64,000 bases of DNA from JAIOSM01 sp023143455 (GTDB lineage: Bacteria > Desulfobacterota > Desulfobacteria > Desulfobacterales > Desulfobacteraceae): the NCBI GenBank assembly GCA_030632885.1, contig DAOVTW010000001.1, positions 166,435-230,434 of the forward strand. The letters run 5' to 3'. Position 1 is the first letter of the stretch. Every line of letters begins with the position of its first letter. The notes below the pieces were generated by a model. That model was not told the origin of the DNA. It did no database searches and saw only the letters and a list, made by a program, of their open reading frames with translations. Of this stretch, positions 19,501-27,202 are shown piece after piece. A program made the translations under genes and the position numbers.

Positions 19501-20119
19501 GTCTGAATTATGGAGTAAAACAATAAATAAATCTGTAGATCAGATTTTGTCAACTAAGCTTTCAAAAGAGAACAATGCTTTTGTTTTAAGAAATATAAAA
19601 AGTAAAAAGCGATTAAATGAACTTGAATTTTTCTTTCCAATAAAATCTGTAAATAACAAAGAACTATACAATACCTTTAAAAATTCAATGAAACACCCAA
19701 CAGCATCAGAATATGCTGATAAGCTTTTAGAACTTGATTTTAACAGTGTTTCAGGCTTTATGAAAGGCTTTGTTGATCTTGTTTTTGAATTTGATGATAA
19801 GTGGTATATTGTTGATTATAAATCAAACTTTCTTGGAAAATCATATGATGATTACTCCTGTGGCGCCATGAATGATGCCATGATGGAACATCATTATTTT
19901 CTTCAATACCACATCTATGTAGTGGCTTTGCATAAATATTTAAAATTTCGCCAAAAGAATTATGACTACAATTCACATTTTGGAGGCGTTTTTTATCTTT
20001 TTATAAGAGGAATGCAACCCGAATCTGATACAAAAAGTAAGCTTAGCGCAACTACAGGTATTTTTTATGATGTCCCGGATTATAAGTTTATCAATGAGTT
20101 ATCAAATAAGTTTTTTTAA
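16553..20119 (+). CDS. recB: Exodeoxyribonuclease V beta subunit (RecB)
   Basis: 1188 residues, a full-length RecB. The superfamily 1 helicase motifs are intact: Walker A ASAGTGKT at about 19-26, LIDEFQDTDQTQ, GDPKQAIYGFRGGDIF, DKNYRSDP, SIVTIHKSKGLEWPLVYLP and RLLYVALTRA. The C-terminal nuclease domain has GEFFHSLFED and the metal-binding FVDLVFEFDDKWYIVDYKSN, so both motor and nuclease should work. With RecC it repairs double-strand breaks and degrades linear DNA. No recD follows; the next gene is convergent after six bases. RecD is either encoded elsewhere or absent (see finding). Confidence 0.95.
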   Translation: MEILNPFDIELKNTILIEASAGTGKTYTITTIYTRLVLEGYRPNSILVVTFTEAAAAELKLRIRKRLLQALSILVELNFDTDSTLESDHEFSQYLKSGTEKKVRNKKRYLKNALNLFDETSILTIHSFCLKMLKENAFESRALFDVELSPDSSLIEKEICYDFFAEKINNLDSLFLKYLKKKNFVPGKLIRKFSKLLSRPDIELIPKTMEFSDVFDEYREIVKEIEVYIDHKSYEIKEFIQNDSGINKQSYKKNLVENWLEQISEQLSVTGENTVFEMNEKGDSLYKFTLTRLEEKLKPGFDLPEYEFFSLCQKLFELNKVFENNILSLEISYFKYLKTKLLKNKERLGEVFFNDLINDLAHALHGNASKILISAIQEKYHAALIDEFQDTDQTQYSIFSKLFVNQENLFCMIGDPKQAIYGFRGGDIFAYLKAVEDSTKVYTLDKNYRSDPMLVESVNSIFTNQVNPFLYEKIGFHPVTAPEISENRLFIDNKEAPSFQFLFLNKEKINADIDKKGFITKTWANDNIPSIVAEDLAKLLNSDTFLQKRKIEPSDIAVIVRKNDQANKISKALKLYQIPSHIYSSDSVYVSKEAQEMTDLLCAVLEPENDSLVKAALLTDIFEFTANDIDYLNYSDGLLSGWKEKFKSYQSLWLKHGFIRMIQEVFYSKEAFSKTNTYISERTITNYNHLTELLHYTESDQHFSPIFLLKWFEHEQGRALDNGSQEELRLETDQKAVSIVTIHKSKGLEWPLVYLPYLWDGKINPNKDDYCLFHDPNDDYREKFDLGYENIDKARELSNNEAQAEEVRLLYVALTRAASMVKVVWGRFNSVDASALGNILHGKSVSDDMGMLEDIKSLTKNGKQRISVDIYKPGESGGKIIPYSQNDVLHKQGKIRTLTRSVFKSWKIASFSSLISNIDYKFSANTEIGKNLSSKTEITLKDFPAGAGSGEFFHSLFEDLDFGDNKENITNLVKSKLEGFGYKSELWSKTINKSVDQILSTKLSKENNAFVLRNIKSKKRLNELEFFFPIKSVNNKELYNTFKNSMKHPTASEYADKLLELDFNSVSGFMKGFVDLVFEFDDKWYIVDYKSNFLGKSYDDYSCGAMNDAMMEHHYFLQYHIYVVALHKYLKFRQKNYDYNSHFGGVFYLFIRGMQPESDTKSKLSATTGIFYDVPDYKFINELSNKFF

Positions 20120-20125
20120 AAACAT

Positions 20126-20809
20126 TTATATCATTATTGCATCTTTTTGACGACTTTCAAGATAGAAGCTCCCATCCTTTTCAAAAAGGAAGACACTGTC
20201 TAAATATCCCACCGCTCCATATTCTTCATGCTTTAGACTCAAGAAAAATTCATTGATGGGGAATATGTTCCAGTCATGACTTACAAAAATTCCTATTTCA
20301 TCTTTATCAAGTTCTTGTAGCTCTTGTTTCATGAATTGAACTATTTTTTGCGCAGTTTCTTCAGGATTAAGCATAATATCTTCAGAAATTTCTTTGTTAA
20401 ACCAGGAACGCAAGAAAATATCAGAACTTGTTTCTGACACCATACTTATAGCTTTTTCTATATCTTTAATATAAAAGGGTGAAAGATCAATGCTAAGGAT
20501 TGCATTGTTATTAACTTCCTCATGTTTTTGGAAATAACCTTTATCAATTAAGTAGGCTGTTTCAATGCATCTGCCAAAATGGCTGGAAAATAGTTTTGGG
20601 TGAGGATCTTGAGCAAGGGAAGAACCAAATTTGAAGGCTTCGTTCTTTCCATTTTCAGTTAAACCCATAAAAGGTTCTCTTTTTGCATTTTCGTGAAAAT
20701 GTCTTTCAGAATGACGTACAATAAGTGATATCCTGTCAGGTTTTGTTTTTATTATCTTCTTAATTGATTCTAATGTTGTAATGCTTTTCATTTCATATTT
20801 AGGGAACAT
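20126..20809 (-). CDS. Histidine phosphatase superfamily protein
   Basis: 227 residues. The N-terminal phosphate pocket reads LIVRHSERH, so the catalytic RH is present while the usual Gly of RHG is Ser. GLTENGKNEAFKFG and FSSHFGRCIETAYL follow as in phosphoglycerate-mutase-like phosphatases, and the second catalytic His is in FVSHDWNIFPI. The substrate is unknown. The RHSER and SHDWN pattern recalls stand-alone bacterial phosphatases rather than GpmA. It is transcribed alone, divergent from the arginase gene and convergent with recB with only six bases between stops. Confidence 0.8.
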   Translation of the reverse strand: MFPKYEMKSITTLESIKKIIKTKPDRISLIVRHSERHFHENAKREPFMGLTENGKNEAFKFGSSLAQDPHPKLFSSHFGRCIETAYLIDKGYFQKHEEVNNNAILSIDLSPFYIKDIEKAISMVSETSSDIFLRSWFNKEISEDIMLNPEETAQKIVQFMKQELQELDKDEIGIFVSHDWNIFPINEFFLSLKHEEYGAVGYLDSVFLFEKDGSFYLESRQKDAIMI

Positions 20810-20870
20810 ATATATTACTCCTTTTATCTTTAAATTGGATTGTTAAAATACTTTATGCTATGTTACCTGT

Positions 20871-20884
20871 CAACTTGTAAGTTG
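20871..20884. repeat. Short inverted repeat upstream of arginase
   Basis: CAACTT-GT-AAGTTG forms a 6-bp dyad with a 2-base centre, and weaker outer matches (ACCT at 20866, AGGT near 20889) extend it. It lies about 50 bases before the arginase start in the divergent intergenic region, where an operator would be expected. No regulator gene adjoins it, so the function is a guess. Confidence 0.3.
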
Positions 20885-20935
20885 CAGATAGGTTTATTAG
20901 CGTTTGGTTAGATGTTTTTAAAAAGGATACAAATG

Positions 20936-21826
20936 ATGGAACAGAAAATAAGCATAATTGGTGTCCCAATGGACTTTGGACAACTTCACAGAGGGGTTGA
21001 TATGGGGCCTGGGGCAATAAGATATTCAAAACTTATGCCAAGACTTCGTTCTCTTGGTCTTGCTGTGGAAGACAGAGGTGATATTAAAGTGCCTGTGCGT
21101 GATGCAATAGAGGTGGATGGTGTATCAAGCTATACAAAAGAAATAGCGCAGGTTTGTAAAGATATATATATGGAAGGTAAAAACGCTATATCAGAAAATA
21201 GATTCCCGTTATTTATTGGTGGAGATCATTCCATTGCTATTGGAACTGTTGGAGGTGTGTCCCATGAGTCTCCAGTAGGCCTTTTATGGATTGATGCCCA
21301 TGGTGATTTCAATACCCCAGAAACGTCACCCAGCGGTAATATTCATGGGATGCCACTTTCAATATTAATTGGAGATGGTGAAAAGGCACTTGTTAATATC
21401 GGGAGAGATGGAGCTAAAGTTGATCCTGAAAATATTGTATTGATTGGGGTTAGAGATCTGGACGAAAAAGAAAAACAAAGATTAAATACCAGTGATATTA
21501 CAGTATTTACAATGCGAGATATTGATGAACAGGGAATAAGCGCTGTTCTTAATAAAGCCTTGATGAAATTTGTACATTTAAAAAGAATTCATCTAAGCCT
21601 TGATATGGATGCTCTTGACTCTGTAGAAGTGCCTGGCGTCGGTACACCTGTTGCGGGCGGCCTTACATATCGTGAAGCACATTTGTTGATGGAGGTATTG
21701 TCAGATACTGGTAAGCTTGCTTCCATGGATTTGGTAGAGTTAAACCCCATACTCGATAATAAAAACAAAACTGCAAGCCTGGCTGTTGAGTTAATAGTCT
21801 CAGCCCTTGGGAAAAGTATTTTGTAA
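20936..21826 (+). CDS. rocF: Arginase
   Basis: A ureohydrolase-fold enzyme that splits L-arginine to L-ornithine and urea with a binuclear manganese centre. From the ATG at 20936 the protein is 296 residues, the usual size for bacterial arginase. That start has AAGGA eight bases upstream and matches the family opening (KISIIGVPMDFGQ); an ATG at 20912 would precede the ribosome site. Metal ligands are visible in GGDHS (His98), WIDAHGDFN (Asp120, His122, Asp124) and SLDMDALD. The GNIHGMP and VPGVGTPVAGGLTYREAH loops favour arginase over agmatinase or formiminoglutamase. It stands alone without urease or ornithine genes nearby, so it may serve arginine catabolism or polyamine supply. Confidence 0.9.
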   Translation: MEQKISIIGVPMDFGQLHRGVDMGPGAIRYSKLMPRLRSLGLAVEDRGDIKVPVRDAIEVDGVSSYTKEIAQVCKDIYMEGKNAISENRFPLFIGGDHSIAIGTVGGVSHESPVGLLWIDAHGDFNTPETSPSGNIHGMPLSILIGDGEKALVNIGRDGAKVDPENIVLIGVRDLDEKEKQRLNTSDITVFTMRDIDEQGISAVLNKALMKFVHLKRIHLSLDMDALDSVEVPGVGTPVAGGLTYREAHLLMEVLSDTGKLASMDLVELNPILDNKNKTASLAVELIVSALGKSIL

Positions 21827-21829
21827 GTT

Positions 21830-21852
21830 TTATGAAATATTTTCGTAATTTT
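21830..21852. terminator. Weak terminator-like hairpin between convergent genes
   Basis: TTATGAAA-TAT-TTTCGTAA gives an 8-bp stem (one G-T wobble) followed by TTTT on the plus strand, in the 29-base gap between convergent rocF and murJ. The stem is AT-rich and therefore weak, but the position is right for a shared terminator. Confidence 0.35.
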
Positions 21853-21855
21853 GCT

Positions 21856-23427
21856 TTAATCTGATTTTAATTTGCTTTTTATTTTTTGAAACAACATAGA
21901 AAACTCTTTAATTTTAAAAACAAAGCATGTGCTTGAGATAAGAACAAAAAAAGATACTCCAGTAACAATAGATATTGATAATGCACCCAAAAAATTTGTA
22001 TTATCAATAATATTTTGAAGAAACAATGTAATTCTCCAAAGAAGTATTCCAACAAAAATGCTTATGCATGATATTTTAAAAAATAATTTGTAAACTTCTT
22101 TTTTCCCAAAATTTTTAGTTTTATAATTCCATATTTCATATAAAACAATTGTCTGAATAATAGCAGATAAAGAAAGAGCAAGACCTATCCCCTTTGCTTG
22201 CAATATTTTCATAAAAAAGAAAAATAATGGAATGGTTGCAATCACAGAAAGAGTGCTGAAAATAGCTGGGAGCAAAGTGTTTTCACAAGCATAAAAACCT
22301 CTTGCAACAACTGTCTGGGCAGCGAATGCAAAGGTTCCTGCCATAAGGAAAGGAAGAATACCGGATGTTAATATTGTGGCATTGATATCAAATTTCCCTC
22401 TTTGGAAGATCATTACAACAATTTCATATTTTAAAACCATAAATAGGATTGAAAACGGAATAACAAGCATAAGAAATTTTAACGTATTGTTTAAGAGATT
22501 GTTTAATTGTGTAAAATCCGCTTTTTGTGCAAGCTTAGCCATGTATGGATACGCTGCCACACCAACTGCCTGTCCAAAAAGCCCAACCAATATCAACATT
22601 ATCCTTAAAGCATAGTTAAGGGATGCTATACTTCCTTCATCAAGATACGATCCAAAAAATTTAAGGAATATTTCTGTGGAAAAAGTCATGGTAAGACCAA
22701 CCATAAGAGGGATGGTCAAAACAACATATTTTATAAAATCAGGATGTTTTAAGTCCAGGACAAAATAAAATTTTAAGTTTACTTTTTTTGCTCCAATAAA
22801 TTGAATAAAAAAATTTCCAAAAAAGGCACCAGCTAAAACCCCCCAGGCAAAACCTTCCATGCCAAGCCAAGGGCTTAATAAAAGTCCTCCAATGATTATT
22901 CCAATGTTATAAATAAGGGGTGCAAGAGCTGGAATAAAAAATTTTTCTTTGGCAAATTGCACTGCCATAAACAATCCACCAGTAAAAAAGAAAAATTGAG
23001 CAGGGATTATAATCCTGGTCATTTTAACAGCGCTTTTAAATAAAACCGGATCTTTTATCCCTGGAGCAAGTATTGTTACAATCTCTGGCGCAAAAATGAA
23101 TGAAATTATTATGAAAATTAGTAAAAGAAGTCCAAATGTATTAAATATTATTGAAAAAACTTTCCAGCCCTCTTTCTCATTATTTTTTGCAAGATAATGA
23201 GCAAAGATCGGGATAAAAGTAATGGATAAAAACCCGCTTGCAACAACATGATTTAATATTTCAGGGATAATAAAAGCTATCTGATATGCATCAACACTGC
23301 CTTTTGCACCTCCTGCAAAAGCTATTGTCATCTCTCGCAAAAGACCTATGATGCGGCTTAGAAATACAGACGTCATCATAATAAATGAGGCAATTCCAAC
23401 TTTTTTAAATAGAGAAGTATCAGTCAT
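21856..23427 (-). CDS. murJ: Lipid II flippase MurJ
   Basis: A 523-residue MOP-superfamily membrane protein with about 14 hydrophobic segments, the expected MurJ length. It starts with the family signature around SVFLSRIIGLLREMTIAFAGG and continues with VDAYQIAFIIPEILNHVVASGFLSITFIPIF. It flips lipid II across the inner membrane during peptidoglycan synthesis. The cluster at 1-13 kb has no Wzx, so one might ask whether this is an O-antigen flippase, but the N-terminal signature and stand-alone position fit MurJ. It is transcribed away from the small membrane protein gene at 23580. Confidence 0.92.
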   Translation of the reverse strand: MTDTSLFKKVGIASFIMMTSVFLSRIIGLLREMTIAFAGGAKGSVDAYQIAFIIPEILNHVVASGFLSITFIPIFAHYLAKNNEKEGWKVFSIIFNTFGLLLLIFIIISFIFAPEIVTILAPGIKDPVLFKSAVKMTRIIIPAQFFFFTGGLFMAVQFAKEKFFIPALAPLIYNIGIIIGGLLLSPWLGMEGFAWGVLAGAFFGNFFIQFIGAKKVNLKFYFVLDLKHPDFIKYVVLTIPLMVGLTMTFSTEIFLKFFGSYLDEGSIASLNYALRIMLILVGLFGQAVGVAAYPYMAKLAQKADFTQLNNLLNNTLKFLMLVIPFSILFMVLKYEIVVMIFQRGKFDINATILTSGILPFLMAGTFAFAAQTVVARGFYACENTLLPAIFSTLSVIATIPLFFFFMKILQAKGIGLALSLSAIIQTIVLYEIWNYKTKNFGKKEVYKLFFKISCISIFVGILLWRITLFLQNIIDNTNFLGALSISIVTGVSFFVLISSTCFVFKIKEFSMLFQKIKSKLKSD

Positions 23428-23493
23428 AATAAGCAGTATAAATCTTTATCACAAAGAATGTATAAAGAAAAGTAACCTTATGACTAAAATTGT

Positions 23494-23522
23494 TTGACTA
23501 AAGGATGGTAGCAGAATATTAT
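23494..23522 (+). promoter_or_regulatory. Sigma70-type promoter for the 23580 gene
   Basis: TTGACT, 17 bases, TATTAT: five of six matches in each box with ideal spacing. It sits about 58 bases before the small membrane protein gene and may also serve the UbiD-family gene that follows. Confidence 0.6.
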
Positions 23523-23579
23523 AGCTTCATAAAATTTATTAGCTAATTTAATATTTATATTTGAGAGGGTTTTAAGCAA

Positions 23580-23855
23580 ATGACTTTTACAAGATTTGGC
23601 TTTCTTTCATGGGCAGGGGCAGCACTTGTTATTCTTTTTCAGAGTATTTCAGGGCTTATGCAATTTAATTTCAGCTGGAGTGTTATTACAGTTGGCAGTG
23701 TTACCAATCAAGTGCTTGACCCATACCTAGAGAAAATTCCTTATGCATCAATAGCAGACTTTTTTGATTTTGTTGTAAATTCTATGGAACTTTCATTGTT
23801 GCTTGTAGTAGTTGGTTTTATTTGTGTGATTATTGGTGCTTTTAAAAAAGTATAA
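23580..23855 (+). CDS. Small two-helix membrane protein of unknown function
   Basis: 91 residues. A hydrophobic N-terminal helix (about 8-27) and a C-terminal helix (about 68-88) enclose an extracytoplasmic or cytoplasmic loop of about 40 residues, and the protein ends in Lys-Lys-Val. I recognise no family. It has a good promoter at 23494 and a GAGAGG 11 bases before its ATG, so it is very likely real. It lies 66 bases upstream of the UbiD-family gene in the same direction; whether they work together cannot be said. Confidence 0.65.
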   Translation: MTFTRFGFLSWAGAALVILFQSISGLMQFNFSWSVITVGSVTNQVLDPYLEKIPYASIADFFDFVVNSMELSLLLVVVGFICVIIGAFKKV

Positions 23856-23921
23856 AATTTTCATCTGAACAAGGTACATGGACAATAGTCAGGAGTTTGG
23901 CGCAATAGAAATGCTTGAATT

Positions 23922-25769
23922 ATGACATTTAAGAGTCTTAATGACTGTGTGAATTTTCTCGAAAACCAAGGTGAACTTATCAGGGTTAAAGAAGAAATTG
24001 ATCCTGACCTTGAAATGGCTGAAGTAACTCGCAGAGTATTTCAAAATGATGGGCCTGCTTTATTATTTGAAAACATTAAAGCCACACCTTTTCCGGCAGT
24101 ATCTAATCTTTATGGCAACTATGAAAGAGCCTTAAAAATTTTTGAACCAGGTTTTGATAGAATAAAACAAATTATCAAAATCAAATCTGATTTAAAATCC
24201 CTTATTAAACCACCTTTATTTAAGTCACTTACAGCTAGTTTAAAAACTCTTCCTGCATTTATCCATGTTTTGCCTGTAAGAAAAAGAACAGGTAAAGTTT
24301 TAGCAAGAAAAACAAAGATTGAAAACTTACCCATGATCAGATGTTGGCCAAAAGAAGGTGGTGGATTTATTCTTTTGCCCCAGGTTTTTTCAATGAATCC
24401 TGAAAGAAACAGTATATTAGATTCAAATATGGGAATGTACAGAATTCAGATTTCCGGAGGCGATTATATAAAAAATAGAGAAATCGGGCTTCATTATCAA
24501 ATCCACAGAGGGATCGGAAATCATCATTTAAAAGCATTACAACTCGGTGTTCCTTTACGTGTAAGTATATTTATTGGAGGGCCACCTGCCCATGCATTTG
24601 CAGCTGTAATGCCAATGCCGGAAAATATGTCAGAACTATGTTTTGCCGGAGCGCTTGCCGGGAGAAATTTTCGGTATTGTATTAAATCAGGATTTGTAGT
24701 TTCAGCAGATGCTGACTTTTGTATAACAGGGAGAATTGTTCCTGGTAAAACAAAAAAAGAAGGCCCTTTTGGAGATCATCTTGGCTATTATTCTTTGGAA
24801 CATGAGTTTCCGTATCTTGAAGTTGAATCAGTCTGGCACAGAAAAGATGCAATATTCCCATTTATAGTTGTTGGGCAGCCTCCCCAGGAAGATACAATTT
24901 TTGGTAAATTAATTCATGAACTTACAGAGCCTGAAATACCTAAATCAATCCCCGGTGTAACCAGGATTCATGCTGTCGATGCAGCAGGCGTCCATCCGCT
25001 TCTTTTAGCAAAAGCCCACGAAAGGTATGTACCCTATGAGATTAGAAAACCCAGAGAAATTCTTACATACGCTAACGCAATATTGGGGACAGGGCAGCTT
25101 TCTTTAGCAAAATATCTTTTAATATGTGCCCATGAGGACAACCCTGATCTTGATATAACAAATGAAAAAGAATTTATCCTTCATCTTCTCGAAAGAATTG
25201 ATTTTTCAAGGGATCTTCATTTCCAAACCCAGACCACAATGGATACCCTTGATTATTCATCAGAAAACTTAAATAGGGGTTCAAAACTAATAATGGCAGC
25301 AGCAGGAAAGAAAAAAAGAAAATTGAGCAAAAAAATTCCTATTGAATTCTCTTCTGATAAAAGTTTTTCCAATCCGCAAATGGCTGCACCAGGAATTATT
25401 GTCATTAAAGGTCCGATATTCACAAATTATGACAAAGCTTTAAAAGAGATAAATTGTTTATTAACCTCTCTTGATAATAAACAAATAATGGAAGGTCTGC
25501 CTTTATTGATAATCGCAGACAATGTAGAATATATCTGTTCCAAATTTTCAAATTTTTTATGGACTGTTTTTACAAAATCAAATCCTTCCCATGATATTTA
25601 TGGTGCAAAAAGCTTTACCAAGTTTAAACATTGGGGGTGTAGTGCGCCTTTAGTAATTGATGCAAGGGAAAAATCGTTCCATGCGCCATTGCTTGTTCCA
25701 GATAAAAAAGTTGCAAAAAATGTTGAAAGATTTGGATTAAAAGGGAAGAGTCTTGCAGGCGTTTTTTGA
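23922..25769 (+). CDS. UbiD family (prenylated-FMN) decarboxylase
   Basis: A 615-residue member of the UbiD family, reversible decarboxylases that use prenylated FMN made by UbiX (not in the window). Family features are the N-terminal FLENQGELIRVKEEIDPDLEM, NLYGNYERAL, the long central block with HRGIGNHHL and PPAHAFAAVMPMPENMSEL, then KEGPFGDHLGYYS and HELTEPEIP. Length exceeds E. coli UbiD (497); the extra C-terminal region after about residue 460 is typical of the long menaquinone-pathway or deltaproteobacterial forms. No aromatic-degradation genes adjoin it, so a role in quinone synthesis (a futalosine-type pathway) is as likely as aromatic-acid decarboxylation. Confidence 0.88.
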   Translation: MTFKSLNDCVNFLENQGELIRVKEEIDPDLEMAEVTRRVFQNDGPALLFENIKATPFPAVSNLYGNYERALKIFEPGFDRIKQIIKIKSDLKSLIKPPLFKSLTASLKTLPAFIHVLPVRKRTGKVLARKTKIENLPMIRCWPKEGGGFILLPQVFSMNPERNSILDSNMGMYRIQISGGDYIKNREIGLHYQIHRGIGNHHLKALQLGVPLRVSIFIGGPPAHAFAAVMPMPENMSELCFAGALAGRNFRYCIKSGFVVSADADFCITGRIVPGKTKKEGPFGDHLGYYSLEHEFPYLEVESVWHRKDAIFPFIVVGQPPQEDTIFGKLIHELTEPEIPKSIPGVTRIHAVDAAGVHPLLLAKAHERYVPYEIRKPREILTYANAILGTGQLSLAKYLLICAHEDNPDLDITNEKEFILHLLERIDFSRDLHFQTQTTMDTLDYSSENLNRGSKLIMAAAGKKKRKLSKKIPIEFSSDKSFSNPQMAAPGIIVIKGPIFTNYDKALKEINCLLTSLDNKQIMEGLPLLIIADNVEYICSKFSNFLWTVFTKSNPSHDIYGAKSFTKFKHWGCSAPLVIDAREKSFHAPLLVPDKKVAKNVERFGLKGKSLAGVF

Positions 25770-25810
25770 TTTTTCAAGACCACCTGTTGTCGAGAAATGG
25801 GTGCCTAATT

Positions 25811-25824
25811 GATTAAATTTAATC
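25811..25824. promoter_or_regulatory. Perfect 14-bp palindrome upstream of the LUD/selenoprotein operon
   Basis: GATTAAATTTAATC is an exact palindrome 92 bases before the LUD-domain start. It lies upstream of a possible -10 box (TATTAT at about 25864). It could be an operator, but an AT-rich palindrome can also arise by chance. Confidence 0.3.
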
Positions 25825-25916
25825 TTGCATAAAAAGGGTAAACTAAGTTAAATTAGAAGATTCTATTATAAAGTGCAACTTATGAATTGTACACAAATTT
25901 AACATGGAGGATTCAA

Positions 25917-26570
25917 ATGAAAAACCCTATTGATAACTATTGGAACCTTAAGCTTGAGCTTGTAAAGGCAAGCTTGGAAAAAAATAATTTTGAAGTTTTT
26001 ATTGCAGAAAATGGTGAAAAAGCAAAAGACATTGCTTTGGATAAAATTATTCCACAACTTAATGTTAAAAGTGTTTCCTGGGGTGGCTCCATGTCTTTTG
26101 TCTCCACAGGATTATTTCATGCTTTAAAGGATGATAAAAAATATGAAGTAATTAATACTTTTGATAAGAATTTTACTTTTGAAGAGCAGATGGAGCTTCG
26201 CAGAAAATCGTTAATGGTAGATCTTTTTATCACAGGAACAAATGCTGTAACAGAAAAAGGCCAGCTGGTCAATTTAGATATGATTGGAAACAGAGTGGCT
26301 GCAATCACCTGGGGACCTAAAAATGTTGTTTTGTTTATTGGAAGAAATAAAATATGCGGTGACCTTGATGATGCAATGTTCAGAGTAAAAGATGTTGCAG
26401 CTCCTATTAATACAATGAATCTTGATAAAAAAACTCCTTGTGTTGAAAAAGGATTTTGTATGGATTGTTCAAGCCCGGATAGAATCTGTAATACCTGGAC
26501 AATTACTGAAAAATGTTTTCCTAAAAAACGAATTAAAGTAGTTCTGATAAATGAGGATTTGGGGTTTTAA
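25917..26570 (+). CDS. LUD-domain (DUF162) protein
   Basis: The chosen ATG at 25917 follows GGAGG with six bases of spacing; the in-frame ATG at 25887 lies upstream of that site. The 217-residue product has the lactate-utilisation LUD (LutC/YkgG-like) fold: SWGGSMSFVSTGLFHAL, LFITGTNAVTEKGQLVNLDM, NRVAAITWGPKNVVLFIGRNKI, and a C-terminal Cys-rich stretch CVEKGFCMDCSSPDRICN. Many anaerobes carry stand-alone LUD proteins of this form whose substrate is unknown. The next gene, starting two bases after its stop, encodes a likely selenoprotein, so the two are co-translated and may form one redox unit. The conserved cysteines could bind metal or partner that protein. Confidence 0.85.
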   Translation: MKNPIDNYWNLKLELVKASLEKNNFEVFIAENGEKAKDIALDKIIPQLNVKSVSWGGSMSFVSTGLFHALKDDKKYEVINTFDKNFTFEEQMELRRKSLMVDLFITGTNAVTEKGQLVNLDMIGNRVAAITWGPKNVVLFIGRNKICGDLDDAMFRVKDVAAPINTMNLDKKTPCVEKGFCMDCSSPDRICNTWTITEKCFPKKRIKVVLINEDLGF

Positions 26571-26571
26571 T

Positions 26572-27192
26572 ATGCAGAAAATAGTTGTTGTACAACAGAA
26601 TGGGGCAGGAGAGCGAAAAGCTAATGGGATCAAAAGGTTTGGGAAAGATAGATTTGATGTAAAAGTTATTGATGTACAAACTGATCTTCCAGCAATAATT
26701 GATAATGGGTTTAAATATTTGCCAGATAGGATTGATGCCGACCTTGTGCTTGATTTTTTAAAACATCCTGACCTTTCAGAGGATCTTACAGCTTTGTGCG
26801 GTAAGCAGAAAATACCAGTAATTAGTTCCGGGAAAAAAATTACACGGGCAAATGCAATATGTCCACCAACATGATGCTCACTTTCGAGGCGGGTTCGTCT
26901 TGGCAACTATAGTGAATTGTTTGGAACTCCTGAAATTTCTGTTGAAACAGAGGGTGCGTATATTAAAAAGATAAATGTAAAAATAGGTGCACCATGTGGT
27001 GCAACGTGGGATGCTGCTAAAAAAGTGGAGGGTTTAAAAATTGAGGAAGCATTAACAAGGTTTGGGCTTGAAGTTCAATTTTTTTGTTCTGCAGACCCTG
27101 GATCATGGGATCCTATATATGATAAAAGTCCGGTGCATATGGCAGCAGATGTTCATACAGCTGCTCTTAAGGTAAGTTTAAAGAAAGATTGA
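26572..27192 (+). CDS. Probable selenoprotein, DUF166-like, Sec at residue 101
   Basis: Two open stretches in the same frame (to 26871 and from 26875) are separated by one TGA at 26872-26874. Read through, they give a 206-residue protein with the motif CPPT-Sec-Cys (Cys97, Sec101, Cys102). Downstream coding is well conserved-looking (NVKIGAPCGATWDAAKK, FFCSADPGSWDPIYDKSPVH) and has no ATG or ribosome site of its own. A SECIS-like hairpin follows the TGA. From memory the protein resembles the DUF166 family of archaea and deltaproteobacteria, whose function is unknown. It begins two bases after the LUD gene. The Cys-x-x-x-Sec-Cys centre suggests redox or metal chemistry. The alternative, a nonsense-mutated pseudogene, is less likely because of the hairpin, the adjacent Cys and the otherwise open frame. 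Confidence 0.75.
26872..26906 (+). promoter_or_regulatory. Sec-TGA codon with bacterial SECIS-like hairpin
   Basis: After the TGA, bases 26885-26891 (CGAGGCG) pair with 26896-26902 (CGTCTTG), leaving the tetraloop GGTT at 26892-26895. The stem can be extended by T84-G903 and, with one bulge, two A-T pairs. Bacterial SECIS elements need a small apical loop with G among its first bases about 16-37 bases after the UGA, and a G-U in the loop for SelB. Counting the U of UGA as 1, the loop GU is at 22-23; in E. coli fdhF the equivalent pair is at 23-24. No tool folding was run. Confidence 0.7.
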
Positions 27193-27202
27193 CAATAATT
27201 GG

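Noticed and set aside
26572..26874. Nonsense-mutation pseudogene reading of the DUF166-like gene
   Set aside because: A single TGA (not TAA/TAG) next to a Cys codon, a correctly spaced SECIS-like hairpin, and no other damage in over 200 codons favour selenocysteine. It remains the main alternative.
26917..27192. Downstream TTG-started frame as a separate gene
   Set aside because: It is in the same frame as the upstream part, has no ribosome site, and the intervening 14 codons after the TGA are open and begin with Cys. Read-through explains it better.
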